Shown: piece after piece, positions 8,338 through 16,935 of the stretch | How the letters are laid out: the number at the start of each line of letters is the position of its first letter | Position numbering within the stretch: position 1 is the stretch's first letter | Assembly: GCF_016755875.1 (NCBI RefSeq) | Contig: NZ_BNED01000005.1 | Coordinates: 7,825,501-7,889,500, forward strand | Origin: Streptomyces spororaveus | Lineage (GTDB): Bacteria > Actinomycetota > Actinomycetes > Streptomycetales > Streptomycetaceae | DNA length: 64,000 nucleotides | Direction of reading: 5' to 3' | Made by a program: the position numbers and the translations under genes | The notes under the pieces: model-generated | Told to the model about the DNA's origin: nothing | Database searches by the model: none | Seen by the model: the letters and a program-made list of their open reading frames with translations, nothing else

Positions 8338-9981
8338 CGGGGCGGCACCGGCCGGACCGCGCGCCGCGGACGGCTGGGCCGCCGGGATGCGCTGGGTGAA
8401 GAAGAGGGCGAGCAGCGCCGCCAGGGCGAGGAGGGCGAGTGCGGCCCGCAGCCCTTCGATCCGTGCCTTCTCGTTCGCGTCGAGTGCGGCCTGAGCCACC
8501 ACCGGGTCCGTGCCCGCCTCTTCGAGGGCCGTGGTGAGCTGCTCGTCCGAGAGGAACGGGGCGCTCCCGGCGAGGGCGGTGTGCGCGTGGGTCTTGACGT
8601 CGGCCGGGATCGCCGGGTTCTGGTCGACGGTGGTGAGGAACGAACTCGTCAGCACGGCGATCATGATCGACCCGGCGAGGGCGGTGCCGATCGAGGCGCC
8701 GAGGTTGGTGACGGTGTTCTGGATGCCGCCGACCTCGGCGCTCTGCTCGTCCGGTACGGCCGACACGGTGACGGCCCCCAGCTGGGAGGCGAGCAGTCCG
8801 ATCCCCAGCCCGATGAGCAGCATGGGGACGGTGACGACCTCCGCGCCGGAATCCGGGGTGAGGGCGCCCATCAGGATGGCGGCTCCGGCGAACATCGCCA
8901 GGATGCCCCAGCGCACGACGCGCCGGGGGGAGGCGTTCGGGCTGAACCTGGGGACCCCGATCGCGGCGGCGAGCAGCGTGATGGAGAGCGGCAGGATCAG
9001 CGCGCCCGTGTGGAGGGCGGACAGGCCGAGCGCGACCGACAGGTAGAGCGGGACGACGAAGAACACGCCCATCTGCACGAGGTACTGGAAGAGGAACATC
9101 GTCAGTCCGCCGGAGAGCTGCCGGTTCTTCAGCAAGTCCGGGTCGACGAGCGGTTCGGTACCCCGCGCCACCAGGCGTGCCTCCCAGCGGAAGAACAGCC
9201 AGACCAGCATCAGCCCGGCCATCACCAGCCAGACGACGGGCGAGACGCCGAACCACGAGGGGCCCCCGGCCTTGGGCCGGAACCAGCCCCATTCGCTGGT
9301 CCGCAGGATGCCGAAGACGAACAGCCCGATGCCCGCGGCGGACAGGATCGCGCCGAGTACGTCGATCCGCGGCCGGTGTTCCGGGGGCGCGTCGGTGATC
9401 GGGCGGGCCAGCAGCAGGATGACGAGGACCATCACGACCTCCCCGGCGAACACCCAGCGCCAGGAGAAGAAGGTGGTCGCGGCGCCGCCGATGAGCGGTC
9501 CGACCGCGATCGCCACGGCTGCTGCCGCCGCGACCAGGCCGTAGGCGGCGGGCCGTTGCTCCTTGCCGAAGTTGGAGGCGACGAGCGCCACGATCGCGGG
9601 CAGGATCAGCGCCGCCCCCACGCCCTCCAGGAACGACCAGCCCAGCAGCAGGACCGTCAGGTTCGGGGCGAGCGAGGTCGTGAGGGACCCCAGCCCGTAG
9701 ATGACACAGCCGATCATGAACGCCCGTTTGCGGCCGATGAGCGCGCCGACCTTGCCACCGCTGATCATGAGCATCGCCATCACCAGCGTGTAGGCGGTGA
9801 TGGCGCCCTGCATTCCGCTCACCGTGGTGCCGATGTCCTCCGCGACCGTGGCGATCGAGACGTTCATGACCGAGCTGTCCAGTGCCATCAGGAACTGCCC
9901 GGCCGCGAGTGTCAGCAGGATGAGCTTCGTGTTACCCGCGTTCCCCGCCGCCCTGGCCGGTCCCGCCTTCGCTGCCGTCAT
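8332..9981 (-). CDS. MFS transporter, DHA2 (14-helix) drug-efflux family
   Basis: 549 aa proton-driven exporter. The N-terminal motif LDSSVMNVSIATVAEDI matches the DHA2 motif D1 (LDxTxxNVALP type). GGKVGALIGRKRAFMIG is motif A between helices 2 and 3, and an extended motif C region (AVAIAVGPLIGG) follows in helix 5. About 14 hydrophobic segments are present. A long loop before the last helix (residues about 460-510) is characteristic. No regulator is adjacent; helR lies nearby, but a rifamycin substrate is only speculation. Confidence 0.92.
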   Translation of the reverse strand: MTAAKAGPARAAGNAGNTKLILLTLAAGQFLMALDSSVMNVSIATVAEDIGTTVSGMQGAITAYTLVMAMLMISGGKVGALIGRKRAFMIGCVIYGLGSLTTSLAPNLTVLLLGWSFLEGVGAALILPAIVALVASNFGKEQRPAAYGLVAAAAAVAIAVGPLIGGAATTFFSWRWVFAGEVVMVLVILLLARPITDAPPEHRPRIDVLGAILSAAGIGLFVFGILRTSEWGWFRPKAGGPSWFGVSPVVWLVMAGLMLVWLFFRWEARLVARGTEPLVDPDLLKNRQLSGGLTMFLFQYLVQMGVFFVVPLYLSVALGLSALHTGALILPLSITLLAAAIGVPRFSPNASPRRVVRWGILAMFAGAAILMGALTPDSGAEVVTVPMLLIGLGIGLLASQLGAVTVSAVPDEQSAEVGGIQNTVTNLGASIGTALAGSIMIAVLTSSFLTTVDQNPAIPADVKTHAHTALAGSAPFLSDEQLTTALEEAGTDPVVAQAALDANEKARIEGLRAALALLALAALLALFFTQRIPAAQPSAARGPAGAAPS

Positions 9982-10062
9982 GGGCGCAGCGTGCCATGGC
10001 CGCGGGAGGCGGCCGGGCGCCTCGCCCTCCGTGTCAGCGGTGTCAGCCGACTGGCCGAAGCG

Positions 10063-10107
10063 CCGGCCCGGACCGGGCCCGGATCGCCCCGGCCCGGTCC
10101 GGGCCGG
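10063..10107 (-). terminator. Strong hairpin downstream of the DUF2252 gene
   Basis: Perfect 17-bp inverted repeat, CCGGCCCGGACCGGGCC (10063-10079) and GGCCCGGTCCGGGCCGG (10091-10107), with an 11-nt loop. It directly follows the stop of the minus-strand DUF2252 gene and precedes the MFS gene. Confidence 0.8.
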
Positions 10108-10108
10108 C

Positions 10109-11548
10109 TCAGGCCGCGACGGCGGTCAACCGGCCGGACGCGATGGCGTCCACCAGACGCTGGTGGTCGCGCTCGTTCAGGTCGGCGTAGCTCTCCGCGA
10201 ACCGCACGAGCGCCCGGTCGAAGACGTCGCCGCCGCCCAGGTACGCCGCGATGGCGATCCGGTCGCCGGACCGGGCGTGCGCCCGCGCCAGGGTGACCCC
10301 GCACAGGCCGGCGAACACCCGCATACCGCGCGGCACCATCCGGGCGGGTTCCGCGATGCCCTTCCAGTCGCGCAGCTGGCGCACGTAGAAGTCCCGGTCG
10401 ACGCCGTCGAGCCCGTGCGTCTGCTGCCAGCCCAGGAAGATGTCGCTCGCGGCCTGCATCAGCCGCTGACCGGCCACGACCCGCTCGCCGCCGGTGGCGT
10501 ACCCGCTGGCGCCCACGTACGGGGCCAGCACCGATTCACCGGCCTCCTTGGCCTGCAGGATCAGCGGGTCCTCGCCGTCGCGGCCCAGCAGCAGTACGAT
10601 CCAGCACCGCGTGCCGACACTGCCGACGCCCACCACCTTGCGGGCCATGTCGACGATGGAGTACTGCTCCAGCAGGTGCCTGCGGTCCGTCTGGAGACTG
10701 TCCCCGTACCGTGCGACGAGGTCCCGGATCTGGTCCTCGATCGCCGCGCCCTCCTGATCCGGCAGCAGTTCGGAAGCCGGTGTGATCAGCTGCGGCACGG
10801 CGGCGAAGCGGCGGCGACCGTCGACCACCTCGGTGAGCTTCTCGAACGCCTGCAGGCTGTCGCGCCCGCGCGCCTTGCTCAGCGCCTCGGTCAGGTTCTT
10901 GCGGCCCCGGGTGTGGAGGGCGCCCTCCGCCACCGCCTGGAGGTGCGACTCGTCCACCCTCGCGTACCAGACGTCGAGGTTGTTCATCCGGGCGAACGTA
11001 CGCATCTGCTCGCGGTAGCCGGCCACCGCCGATGTCACGATCGACGCGCGCTCGCTCTCGGAGAAGCCGTTCTCCCGCCCGGCGATGACCAGGCTGGTCG
11101 CGAGCCGCTTGACGTCCCACTCCCACGGTCCGGGCAGCGTCTCGTCGAAGTCGTTGATGTCGAACAGCAGGTTCCGCTCCGGTGAGCCGAGCAGCCGGAA
11201 GTTCAGCATGTGCGCATCGCCGCACAACTGGACCCGGATACCGGAGTCGGGTGTCCCGGCCAGATCGCCCGCCATGATCGCGGCGGCGCCCCGGTAGAAA
11301 CGGAACGGCGACTCCGACATCCGGCCGTAGCGGATCGGCACCAGCTCCTGCAACCGGGTGGCGGACTGCCGCTCGATGACATCCATCGGATCCAGCCGGT
11401 CGGCCGACGGCTCGAAGTCCCCGTGGGCGGATCTCGGGGAGGCGGCCCGGGCGGTCCGGCCGTTCACGGCCCGGTCCTCCGCGGAGAGCCGGGGACCACC
11501 GCCCGTCGCCGTCGTGGCCGCGGTCACTGTCGTGTCGCGCATCGTCAT
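10109..11548 (-). CDS. DUF2252 family protein
   Basis: 479 aa protein of the DUF2252 family (COG4320). Characteristic segments are FYRGAAAIMAGDL, QLCGDAHMLNFRLLGSP, DINDFDETLPGPWEWDVKRLATSL and, near the C-terminus, LARAHARSGD. The GDAH and NDFDE motifs resemble the catalytic elements of aminoglycoside-phosphotransferase-like kinases, but the activity is undefined. ATG 11548 has GGAGG 9 nt upstream; a second ATG lies 6 nt further in. The gene lies just upstream of the YihY locus in a separate minus-strand unit. Confidence 0.9.
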   Translation of the reverse strand: MTMRDTTVTAATTATGGGPRLSAEDRAVNGRTARAASPRSAHGDFEPSADRLDPMDVIERQSATRLQELVPIRYGRMSESPFRFYRGAAAIMAGDLAGTPDSGIRVQLCGDAHMLNFRLLGSPERNLLFDINDFDETLPGPWEWDVKRLATSLVIAGRENGFSESERASIVTSAVAGYREQMRTFARMNNLDVWYARVDESHLQAVAEGALHTRGRKNLTEALSKARGRDSLQAFEKLTEVVDGRRRFAAVPQLITPASELLPDQEGAAIEDQIRDLVARYGDSLQTDRRHLLEQYSIVDMARKVVGVGSVGTRCWIVLLLGRDGEDPLILQAKEAGESVLAPYVGASGYATGGERVVAGQRLMQAASDIFLGWQQTHGLDGVDRDFYVRQLRDWKGIAEPARMVPRGMRVFAGLCGVTLARAHARSGDRIAIAAYLGGGDVFDRALVRFAESYADLNERDHQRLVDAIASGRLTAVAA

Positions 11549-11635
11549 CGTCGTCGACCTCCCGGCCACCAGGACCCCCGCCTCCCAGCATGGCACTCAC
11601 CCCACACCGCTGCCCCACGGCGCCGCCGCCGTCCC

Positions 11636-12532
11636 TCAGTCATCCTCCAGCCGCATCCCACCCGGCGCCGGACTGCCCAGCCGCCGGGCCAGGTACGGCT
11701 CCTGCGCGAGGGCCGCGCCCAGGGTGATGCCGACGGCGACCGCCACGCACAGCACGATCAGCCACGACAGGATGACGAACACCGAGCCGGTGGACCCGTA
11801 CGTGTCGAGCGACCGGTTGAGGGCGATCGGCATGTAGACCCGCGCGCCCAGCGACAGCGCGGTCACCGCGGCGGCCGTGATGAGGGCGCCGGGCAGCAGC
11901 GGGGGCCACCGGATCACTCCGCCCAGCAGGAGGTGCTGGCTCCACCACCAGGCCGCCGTCTGCAGGAGGAGCGTGAGGGGGATACCGAGCCACAGGCCGA
12001 GTCCGAATCCGTCGCGGACCGGCCCCTGGAAGATCAGCAGGACCATCCAGGCACCGATCCACGCGAACCAGCGCCAGATCGCGATCCGCGTCCCACCCCG
12101 CGGGATCTGCCAGGCACGCTTGCACAGCCGCTGCATGGCACGGCTCACCGCGGTCGCCGACAGCAGCACGATCACGGCGCCGACCGCTCCCACGGCGTTG
12201 CGGATGTCCTCCTCGCCGGAGCCGTCGAGCACGTCGCCCAGCTGATCGCTCGCCTGACCGGTGAGCCCGAACATCGTGCGTACGGAGGAGACCAGCTGGT
12301 CGCGTACCCCCTCCGGCGCGAACGAGGCGACGACGAAGAGCAGGGGCACGGCGGTCAGGAAGCACTGGGCGGCCAGGCGGGTGGCGGAGTCGAAGATGTT
12401 CACGCCGATCATGCGCTCCGTGACATGGGTGATCACGGGGAACCGGGTCTCGGCCCGCTCCTGCGTCCGTTTGGCGGCCGCGGCCAGCTCCCGGGAGCGC
12501 GTGCGCCACCGTTCCTTGCGCTCCTGCCACAT
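11636..12532 (-). CDS. YihY/BrkB-family membrane protein
   Basis: 298 aa integral membrane protein. A basic cytoplasmic N-terminus (WQERKERWRTRSREL) is followed by about six hydrophobic segments; the first carries AAQCFLTAVPLLFVVAS, and YGSTGSVFVILSWLIVLCVAVAVG is the family's typical C-terminal pair. ATG 12532 has no ribosome binding site of its own but overlaps the stop of a short upstream ORF that has a strong one (TGATG). Translation is therefore probably coupled. The frame is open to 12649, so a longer N-terminus cannot be excluded. Family function is unsettled. Confidence 0.87.
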   Translation of the reverse strand: MWQERKERWRTRSRELAAAAKRTQERAETRFPVITHVTERMIGVNIFDSATRLAAQCFLTAVPLLFVVASFAPEGVRDQLVSSVRTMFGLTGQASDQLGDVLDGSGEEDIRNAVGAVGAVIVLLSATAVSRAMQRLCKRAWQIPRGGTRIAIWRWFAWIGAWMVLLIFQGPVRDGFGLGLWLGIPLTLLLQTAAWWWSQHLLLGGVIRWPPLLPGALITAAAVTALSLGARVYMPIALNRSLDTYGSTGSVFVILSWLIVLCVAVAVGITLGAALAQEPYLARRLGSPAPGGMRLEDD

Positions 12533-12585
12533 CAGCGGCCCGCAGCGGGGCGCGGCACGGACCGCGGATGCCGGGTCGTCGTCAT
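12532..12585 (-). CDS. 17-codon leader ORF coupled to the YihY gene
   Basis: ATG 12585 follows GAAGGAGG with a 5-nt spacer, one of the strongest ribosome binding sites in the window, and encodes MTTTRHPRSVPRPAAGR. Its TGA shares one base with the ATG of the YihY gene (TGATG). It is either a translational-coupling leader or the true N-terminus separated by a frameshift. Confidence 0.5.
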   Translation of the reverse strand: MTTTRHPRSVPRPAAGR

Positions 12586-12684
12586 GGCGGCCTCCTTCGT
12601 CTGCGTCCAGGTTGGTGGACGCGGACCAGGGCGGCATCTCGGTGGGCAAAAGGTGTCGGAGCCCGGTCCGGTGCGTAGTGTCGT

Positions 12685-13359
12685 ATGTCGTCGCACGATT
12701 GGGGCGCCATGGTCCTCGACCTCATGCTGATCGCGTTGGCGATCGCCCTCTACCCGCTGCCCATGATGGCGTTCATCCTCGTGGTGTCGTCGCCCAGAGG
12801 CGTGTGGAAGGGGCTGGCCTTCCTCCTGGCCTGGCTGGCCAACCTCGTCGCGGTGATCGCGATCGTGCTGGCGCTGACCGGCGGCCAACCCCCGGCGCCC
12901 CGGTCCCCGCCCGGCGTGGCGGCTCTCGCGCTCAAGCTGGCCATCGGGGTGGGACTGGTGGTCTACGGGGTACGCCGTTACCGCCGCCGGAAAGTGAAGG
13001 CCGCCCGGGACGCCACCCCGAAGCCCTCCCACGTGGACGTCGGCTCGGTGTGGGCCGCCGCGGGCCTGGCCGTGCTGATCCAGCCCTGGGGCATGGTCGC
13101 GGCGGGCGCGACGACCGTGATCGAGGCCGACACCTCGCACGCGACCACGTTCATCGCCCTGCTCGGCTTCTGCCTGCTGGCCAGCTCCGGCCTGCTGGCC
13201 GCCGAGCTGTACATGGTGTTCGCACCGGAGGCCGCCCAGACCCGGCTGCTGCGGATGCGCACGTGGATGGAGGGGCACAAGGACGAGGCCATCGTGTTCG
13301 TCTGCCTGCTGCTGGGCCTGTGGCTGACCGCGCAGAGCATCTACGAGCTGACCGGTTGA
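12685..13359 (+). CDS. GAP-family (Sap-like) integral membrane protein
   Basis: About 224 aa with six hydrophobic segments in two groups of three. The pattern (first helix AIALYPLPMMAFILVVSS, long loop, then IQPWGMVAAGATTV) is that of the GAP/Sap family linked in mycobacteria to surface lipid transport. The start is uncertain: ATG 12685 has no ribosome binding site, while ATG 12709, in frame, follows GGGG at a short spacing. The hexamer TAGTGT at 12676 may be a -10. It is divergent from the YihY leader. Confidence 0.83.
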   Translation: MSSHDWGAMVLDLMLIALAIALYPLPMMAFILVVSSPRGVWKGLAFLLAWLANLVAVIAIVLALTGGQPPAPRSPPGVAALALKLAIGVGLVVYGVRRYRRRKVKAARDATPKPSHVDVGSVWAAAGLAVLIQPWGMVAAGATTVIEADTSHATTFIALLGFCLLASSGLLAAELYMVFAPEAAQTRLLRMRTWMEGHKDEAIVFVCLLLGLWLTAQSIYELTG

Positions 13360-13446
13360 CCGTCCGGCGGGACCGGCCAGACATGCGGGGGCGCGGGCGG
13401 CGTGCTGGAATGAAAAGACCTTCCCCCCTCTGCGACAGGAGCTGCC

Positions 13447-13923
13447 ATGAGCAGCGAGACCGAGCCGCGAGCCGATTTCGGCGACATCGACGAACTCGGC
13501 CCGGTCGACTACATCGTGGTCGAGTTCCCCGGCAACCGGATGACGGGCGAGGGGTTCCCGATCCTCGTCGACCTCGTCGACCGGGGCATCATCCGCATCT
13601 TCGACTTCGCCTTCATCCGCAAGGAGGAGGACGGCACGGTCACCGCGCTGGAGCTCCAGGACCTCGGTGGCGGCGAGGTCGACCTCACCGTGTTCGAGGG
13701 GGCATCGTCCGGCCTGCTCGACGGCGGCGACATCCAGGAGGCCGCCGCCGCCCTGGAACCCGGCAGCTCGGCCGGGGTCATCGTGTACGAGAACACCTGG
13801 GCGGCGCCTTTCGCCCGTGCCCTGCGACGCGGCGGAGCGCAGCTCGTGGCCGCCGGACGGATTCCGGTTCAGGCCCTGCTGGCGTCGCTGGACGCCCTGG
13901 AGGAACCGCCCGCCGGACCGTAG
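13447..13923 (+). CDS. DUF6325 family protein
   Basis: 158 aa soluble acidic protein. The opening IDELGPVDYIVVEFPGNR, then PILVDLVDRGIIRIFDFAFI and the closing RIPVQALLASLDAL match the streptomycete DUF6325 family. No catalytic motif is visible. The ribosome binding site AGGAG lies 5 nt before ATG. It is almost always followed by a small SHOCT protein, as here (23-bp gap), so the two probably form an operon. Confidence 0.88.
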   Translation: MSSETEPRADFGDIDELGPVDYIVVEFPGNRMTGEGFPILVDLVDRGIIRIFDFAFIRKEEDGTVTALELQDLGGGEVDLTVFEGASSGLLDGGDIQEAAAALEPGSSAGVIVYENTWAAPFARALRRGGAQLVAAGRIPVQALLASLDALEEPPAGP

Positions 13924-13946
13924 TCACACACCTGGAGATGAGCAGC

Positions 13947-14249
13947 ATGCCCGGACTTCTTCGCGGGGTCGCCCGCACCGCCGTCATCGCGGGCACCGCC
14001 ACGGCCGTGTCCAACCGCGTGTCCCGCCGCCAGGGCGGCCGATGGGCGCAGCAGGACGCCCAGCAGCAGGCACAGCAGGAAGCCCAGCAGCAGGCGGCGG
14101 CACCCCCGCCCCCGCCTCCGCCCGCCGAGGCACCGGCCGACGACATGACCACCAAGATCGAACAGCTGAAGCAGCTCAGCACCCTCAAGGAACAGGGCGT
14201 GCTGACCGAGACGGAGTTCGCCGAGCAGAAGCGCCGGCTGCTGGGCTAG
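13947..14249 (+). CDS. SHOCT-domain small protein
   Basis: 100 aa. The N-terminus is a short amphipathic or membrane-like segment (RTAVIAGTATAVSNRVSRR), followed by a Gln/Ala repeat (QQDAQQQAQQEAQQQ), a run of prolines, and a C-terminal SHOCT domain (KIEQLKQLSTLKEQGVLTETEFAEQKRRLL), a short helical oligomerisation module. ATG 13947 is preferred over ATG 13938 because GGAG then sits 9 nt upstream. Confidence 0.88.
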   Translation: MPGLLRGVARTAVIAGTATAVSNRVSRRQGGRWAQQDAQQQAQQEAQQQAAAPPPPPPPAEAPADDMTTKIEQLKQLSTLKEQGVLTETEFAEQKRRLLG

Positions 14250-14264
14250 CGACTGGGAGCCCGG

Positions 14265-14296
14265 GAGGGGGTACGGACAGCGGTCCGTACCCCCTC
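14265..14296. terminator. Bidirectional terminator
   Basis: Perfect 14-bp stem, GAGGGGGTACGGAC and GTCCGTACCCCCTC, with a 4-nt loop, between the convergent SHOCT gene and the binding-protein gene. Confidence 0.9.
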
Positions 14297-14311
14297 TTCG
14301 GCGCGTGCGGG

Positions 14312-15271
14312 TCAGGAACCCGTGTTGACGTTCGCCGAGGCGACCGCCCCCGTTCCCGCACCCCACTTGTCGAGTGCCTTCTTGTACGAACCGTCCTCGA
14401 TGATCGCCGCGAGCGCGGCCTTCAGCGCGTCGCGCAGTTCCGGCCGGTCCTTGGCCACAGCGATTCCGAAGGGGCCGGCCTCGATCTGGTTGCCGACGAT
14501 CTCGAAGGCGTTTCCGCCGTCGGCCTTGAGAGCCAGGTAGGCCGCCACCGGGTAGTCGTTGACCCCGGCGACGGCGCCGCCCGCCTTGACGCGGGTCTGC
14601 GCCTCGGCATCGGTCGGGAAGGACTCGATCGAGACGGCCGGCTTCCCGGCGGCCTCGCACTCCTTCGACCGGGTCCTGGCCACCTCCTCGAAGGTGGTGC
14701 CCCGCTGCACGGCGGTCTTCCTGCCGCACAGATCGGCGATCGACTTGAGCCGGTGGGGGTTGCCCTTCTGGACGTACACGACGGAGCCCGCGACGAAGTA
14801 GTCGACGAAATCGACACCGTTACCGGTCTTGGCTCCCTTGTCGTCCAGACCCTGCTGGCGGGCCGTCGTGTCGCTCATCGACGACATCACGACGTCCTGC
14901 CGTCCGGAGTTGAGGGACGTGATGAGGCTGTCGAAGGTGCCGCTGGTGAAGACGAACCTCACGCCGAGCTGCCGGCCGAGCGCCGCGGCGACGTCCGGGT
15001 CGACACCGACGATCTTCCCGTTCTCGGTGAACTCCATCGGCGCGTACGTGGCGTCCGTGCCGACCTTGATGACACCGGCCCGCCGGATGTCCGCGGGCAG
15101 CCTGGCGAACAGCGGTGCGTCGCTCTTCCCGCCACCGGTTCCACCGCCTCCGCCGGCGGCGGCGCTCCGGCCCGCTTCGGTCTGGTCCCCGCACGCGCCC
15201 AGCAGCAGGGCGGCGGTGGTGGCGGCGAGGACGGCGGCGATCGTCCGCCGGGTCGGTATGCGTGCGGCCAT
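14312..15271 (-). CDS. Polar amino-acid ABC transporter substrate-binding lipoprotein
   Basis: 319 aa family-3 solute-binding protein. The N-terminus has a twin-arginine-like start (RIPTRRTIAAVLA) and a lipobox LLGAC, so it is a membrane-anchored lipoprotein. The mature part carries the family motifs VIKVGTDATYAPMEFTENG and GVDPDVAAALGRQLG, and a ligand-contact region (SGTFDSLITSLNSGRQDVV). No permease or ATPase is adjacent. It lies 80 bp downstream of the decarboxylase gene in the same orientation, suggesting uptake of a basic amino acid. Confidence 0.92.
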   Translation of the reverse strand: MAARIPTRRTIAAVLAATTAALLLGACGDQTEAGRSAAAGGGGGTGGGKSDAPLFARLPADIRRAGVIKVGTDATYAPMEFTENGKIVGVDPDVAAALGRQLGVRFVFTSGTFDSLITSLNSGRQDVVMSSMSDTTARQQGLDDKGAKTGNGVDFVDYFVAGSVVYVQKGNPHRLKSIADLCGRKTAVQRGTTFEEVARTRSKECEAAGKPAVSIESFPTDAEAQTRVKAGGAVAGVNDYPVAAYLALKADGGNAFEIVGNQIEAGPFGIAVAKDRPELRDALKAALAAIIEDGSYKKALDKWGAGTGAVASANVNTGS

Positions 15272-15351
15272 GGCTGTGCTCTCTCTCGGGGCGGTGTGAC
15301 GGGAAGCGCCGGGGGTGCCGGCGGGCGGGACGGCGCGACGTGCCCGGCGGC

Positions 15352-16863
15352 TCAGGCGACGACGCGCAGGCGTGTCACGCCCGGGTCGAGCGCGCCGCGG
15401 ACATGGCCGTTCGGCGCGGCCGCTGTCCGCTGGAGGAACTCCACGGCCTCGGCGGTGACGACTTCGCCCGGCAGGACGTTGGGGATGCCCGGCGGGTACG
15501 CCGCCAGGGTGTCCGCGGAGATCCGCCCGACGGCCTCCTCCGCGGCCACGACCACCGCCGGGCTCAGGAACGCCTCGCGGGCGGTGAGCTTCGTGGCACC
15601 GGGAGCCGGCAGCCGCAGCACGCCGTGCGCGTGGGTGTGGGCCGGGCCGGTGGTGAGCGGGGAAGGCAGGGTGTGCAGCGCCTCGACGAACCGGTCGGTG
15701 TCCGGGACGGTCCCCGCCCCGATCACGGCGACGATCGCCGCGTCGGTCGCCACCTCGACCATGATCTGGTGGTCCCGGAAGAGTCTCCGCCTGGCCTCGT
15801 GGCCCGTGATCCCGCCGGCCCGGGTGTCGATCGCGATGCGCAGCGGGTCGGCTCCGACGATGTCGGTGAAGGCGTGGAACCCGTCGCTCACCACAGTGAA
15901 GCGGCCCAGCGCGCGGACGGCGGCCCGTACCCGGTCCGCGGCCCCGACCGAGCTGCCCGTCGCGGCGGCCGCGGTGACCAGACTCCTCCGGGCGAGATCG
16001 AGCGACGCCGTCAGCAGCGCACTCGCGCTGGTGGACTGCACGAGCCGGAACGCCCGGTCCACGAGCGGTTCGAGCAGGCCCGCGAAGGGGCCCTCCGCCA
16101 GGTGGAGCATCGCCGACTGCGTCAGGCTGCCCGCCAGTTTGTGCGTACTCGAAGTCGCCAGGTCCGCGCCCGAGGCGAGGGCGTTCGCGGGAAGGCCTGG
16201 GTGGAAGCCGAAGTGCGACCCCCACGCCTCGTCGACGATCAGCGGTACCCCCGCGGCGTGGGCGGCGTCCGCGATGGCGCGCACGTCGGCCACCGCGCCG
16301 AAGTAGCTCGGGGACACGATGTACACGGCGGCCGCGTCCGGTGTCCGTTCGAGCGCCTCCGCCACGTCCGCCGCGGTCACACCGTGGGCGATGCCCTGCT
16401 CCGGGTCGACGGACGGCTGGACGAAGACGGCGTCCAGGCCGGACAGCACCAGCCCGTCGATCACGCTGGAGTGCACGCTGCGCTGCACGACGAGCGTGCG
16501 TCCCAGGGCGGGGGCGACCATCGAGGCGATCTGATTGCCCTGCGAAGCGCCGTTCGTCAGGAACCAGGTGCGCCGCGCGCCCCAGGCCTCGGCCGCCAGC
16601 GCCAGCGCCCTGTCCAGCGGGGTGTCCGGGCCGAGGTCGATGCCGTCGAGCAGCGGCGGGAAGTCCAGGGCCGTGATCCGCGGGCCGAAGAAGCCGGCGA
16701 GATCCGATCCGGGGACGGCGGCATGGCCGGGGACGTTCAGTCGCAGCCAGTCCCGTCCCGCATGGCCGAGCACGGCCTCGGCGTACGGGGCGCACAGCTG
16801 GCCGCCGTTCCGGCGGGAGGGGGTGGGGGAGGGGGTGCGGTGATCGGTGGTTCTGTTGTTCAC
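15352..16863 (-). CDS. PLP-dependent Orn/Lys/Arg decarboxylase-like enzyme
   Basis: 503 aa fold-type I PLP enzyme of the Orn/Lys/Arg decarboxylase major-domain family. The cofactor lysine is in SSTHKLAGSLTQSAMLH, the phosphate-binding region in FLTNGASQGNQI, and the pyridine-nitrogen Asp in IVDEAWGSHF. The C-terminal part (SPAVVVAAEEAVGRIS, YPPGIPNVLPGE) is typical. It starts at GTG 16863. A basic amino acid is the likely substrate, giving a polyamine. The LysR gene is divergent 72 bp away and is the obvious regulator. Confidence 0.9.
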   Translation of the reverse strand: MNNRTTDHRTPSPTPSRRNGGQLCAPYAEAVLGHAGRDWLRLNVPGHAAVPGSDLAGFFGPRITALDFPPLLDGIDLGPDTPLDRALALAAEAWGARRTWFLTNGASQGNQIASMVAPALGRTLVVQRSVHSSVIDGLVLSGLDAVFVQPSVDPEQGIAHGVTAADVAEALERTPDAAAVYIVSPSYFGAVADVRAIADAAHAAGVPLIVDEAWGSHFGFHPGLPANALASGADLATSSTHKLAGSLTQSAMLHLAEGPFAGLLEPLVDRAFRLVQSTSASALLTASLDLARRSLVTAAAATGSSVGAADRVRAAVRALGRFTVVSDGFHAFTDIVGADPLRIAIDTRAGGITGHEARRRLFRDHQIMVEVATDAAIVAVIGAGTVPDTDRFVEALHTLPSPLTTGPAHTHAHGVLRLPAPGATKLTAREAFLSPAVVVAAEEAVGRISADTLAAYPPGIPNVLPGEVVTAEAVEFLQRTAAAPNGHVRGALDPGVTRLRVVA

Positions 16864-16901
16864 CCGTGGAGCGTGACAGCCGTCCGGTCATTGAGGAATG
16901 G

Positions 16902-16929
16902 TGGACTTTTCGTTACCCCTCCATACGAT
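16902..16929 (+). promoter_or_regulatory. Leaderless promoter for the LysR gene
   Basis: TGGACT (16902-16907), 16-bp spacer, TACGAT (16924-16929), then 6 nt to the ATG at 16936. No ribosome binding site lies between, which fits a leaderless transcript. The 72-bp divergent region probably also holds the LysR operator. Confidence 0.55.
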
Positions 16930-16935
16930 GTCTAT

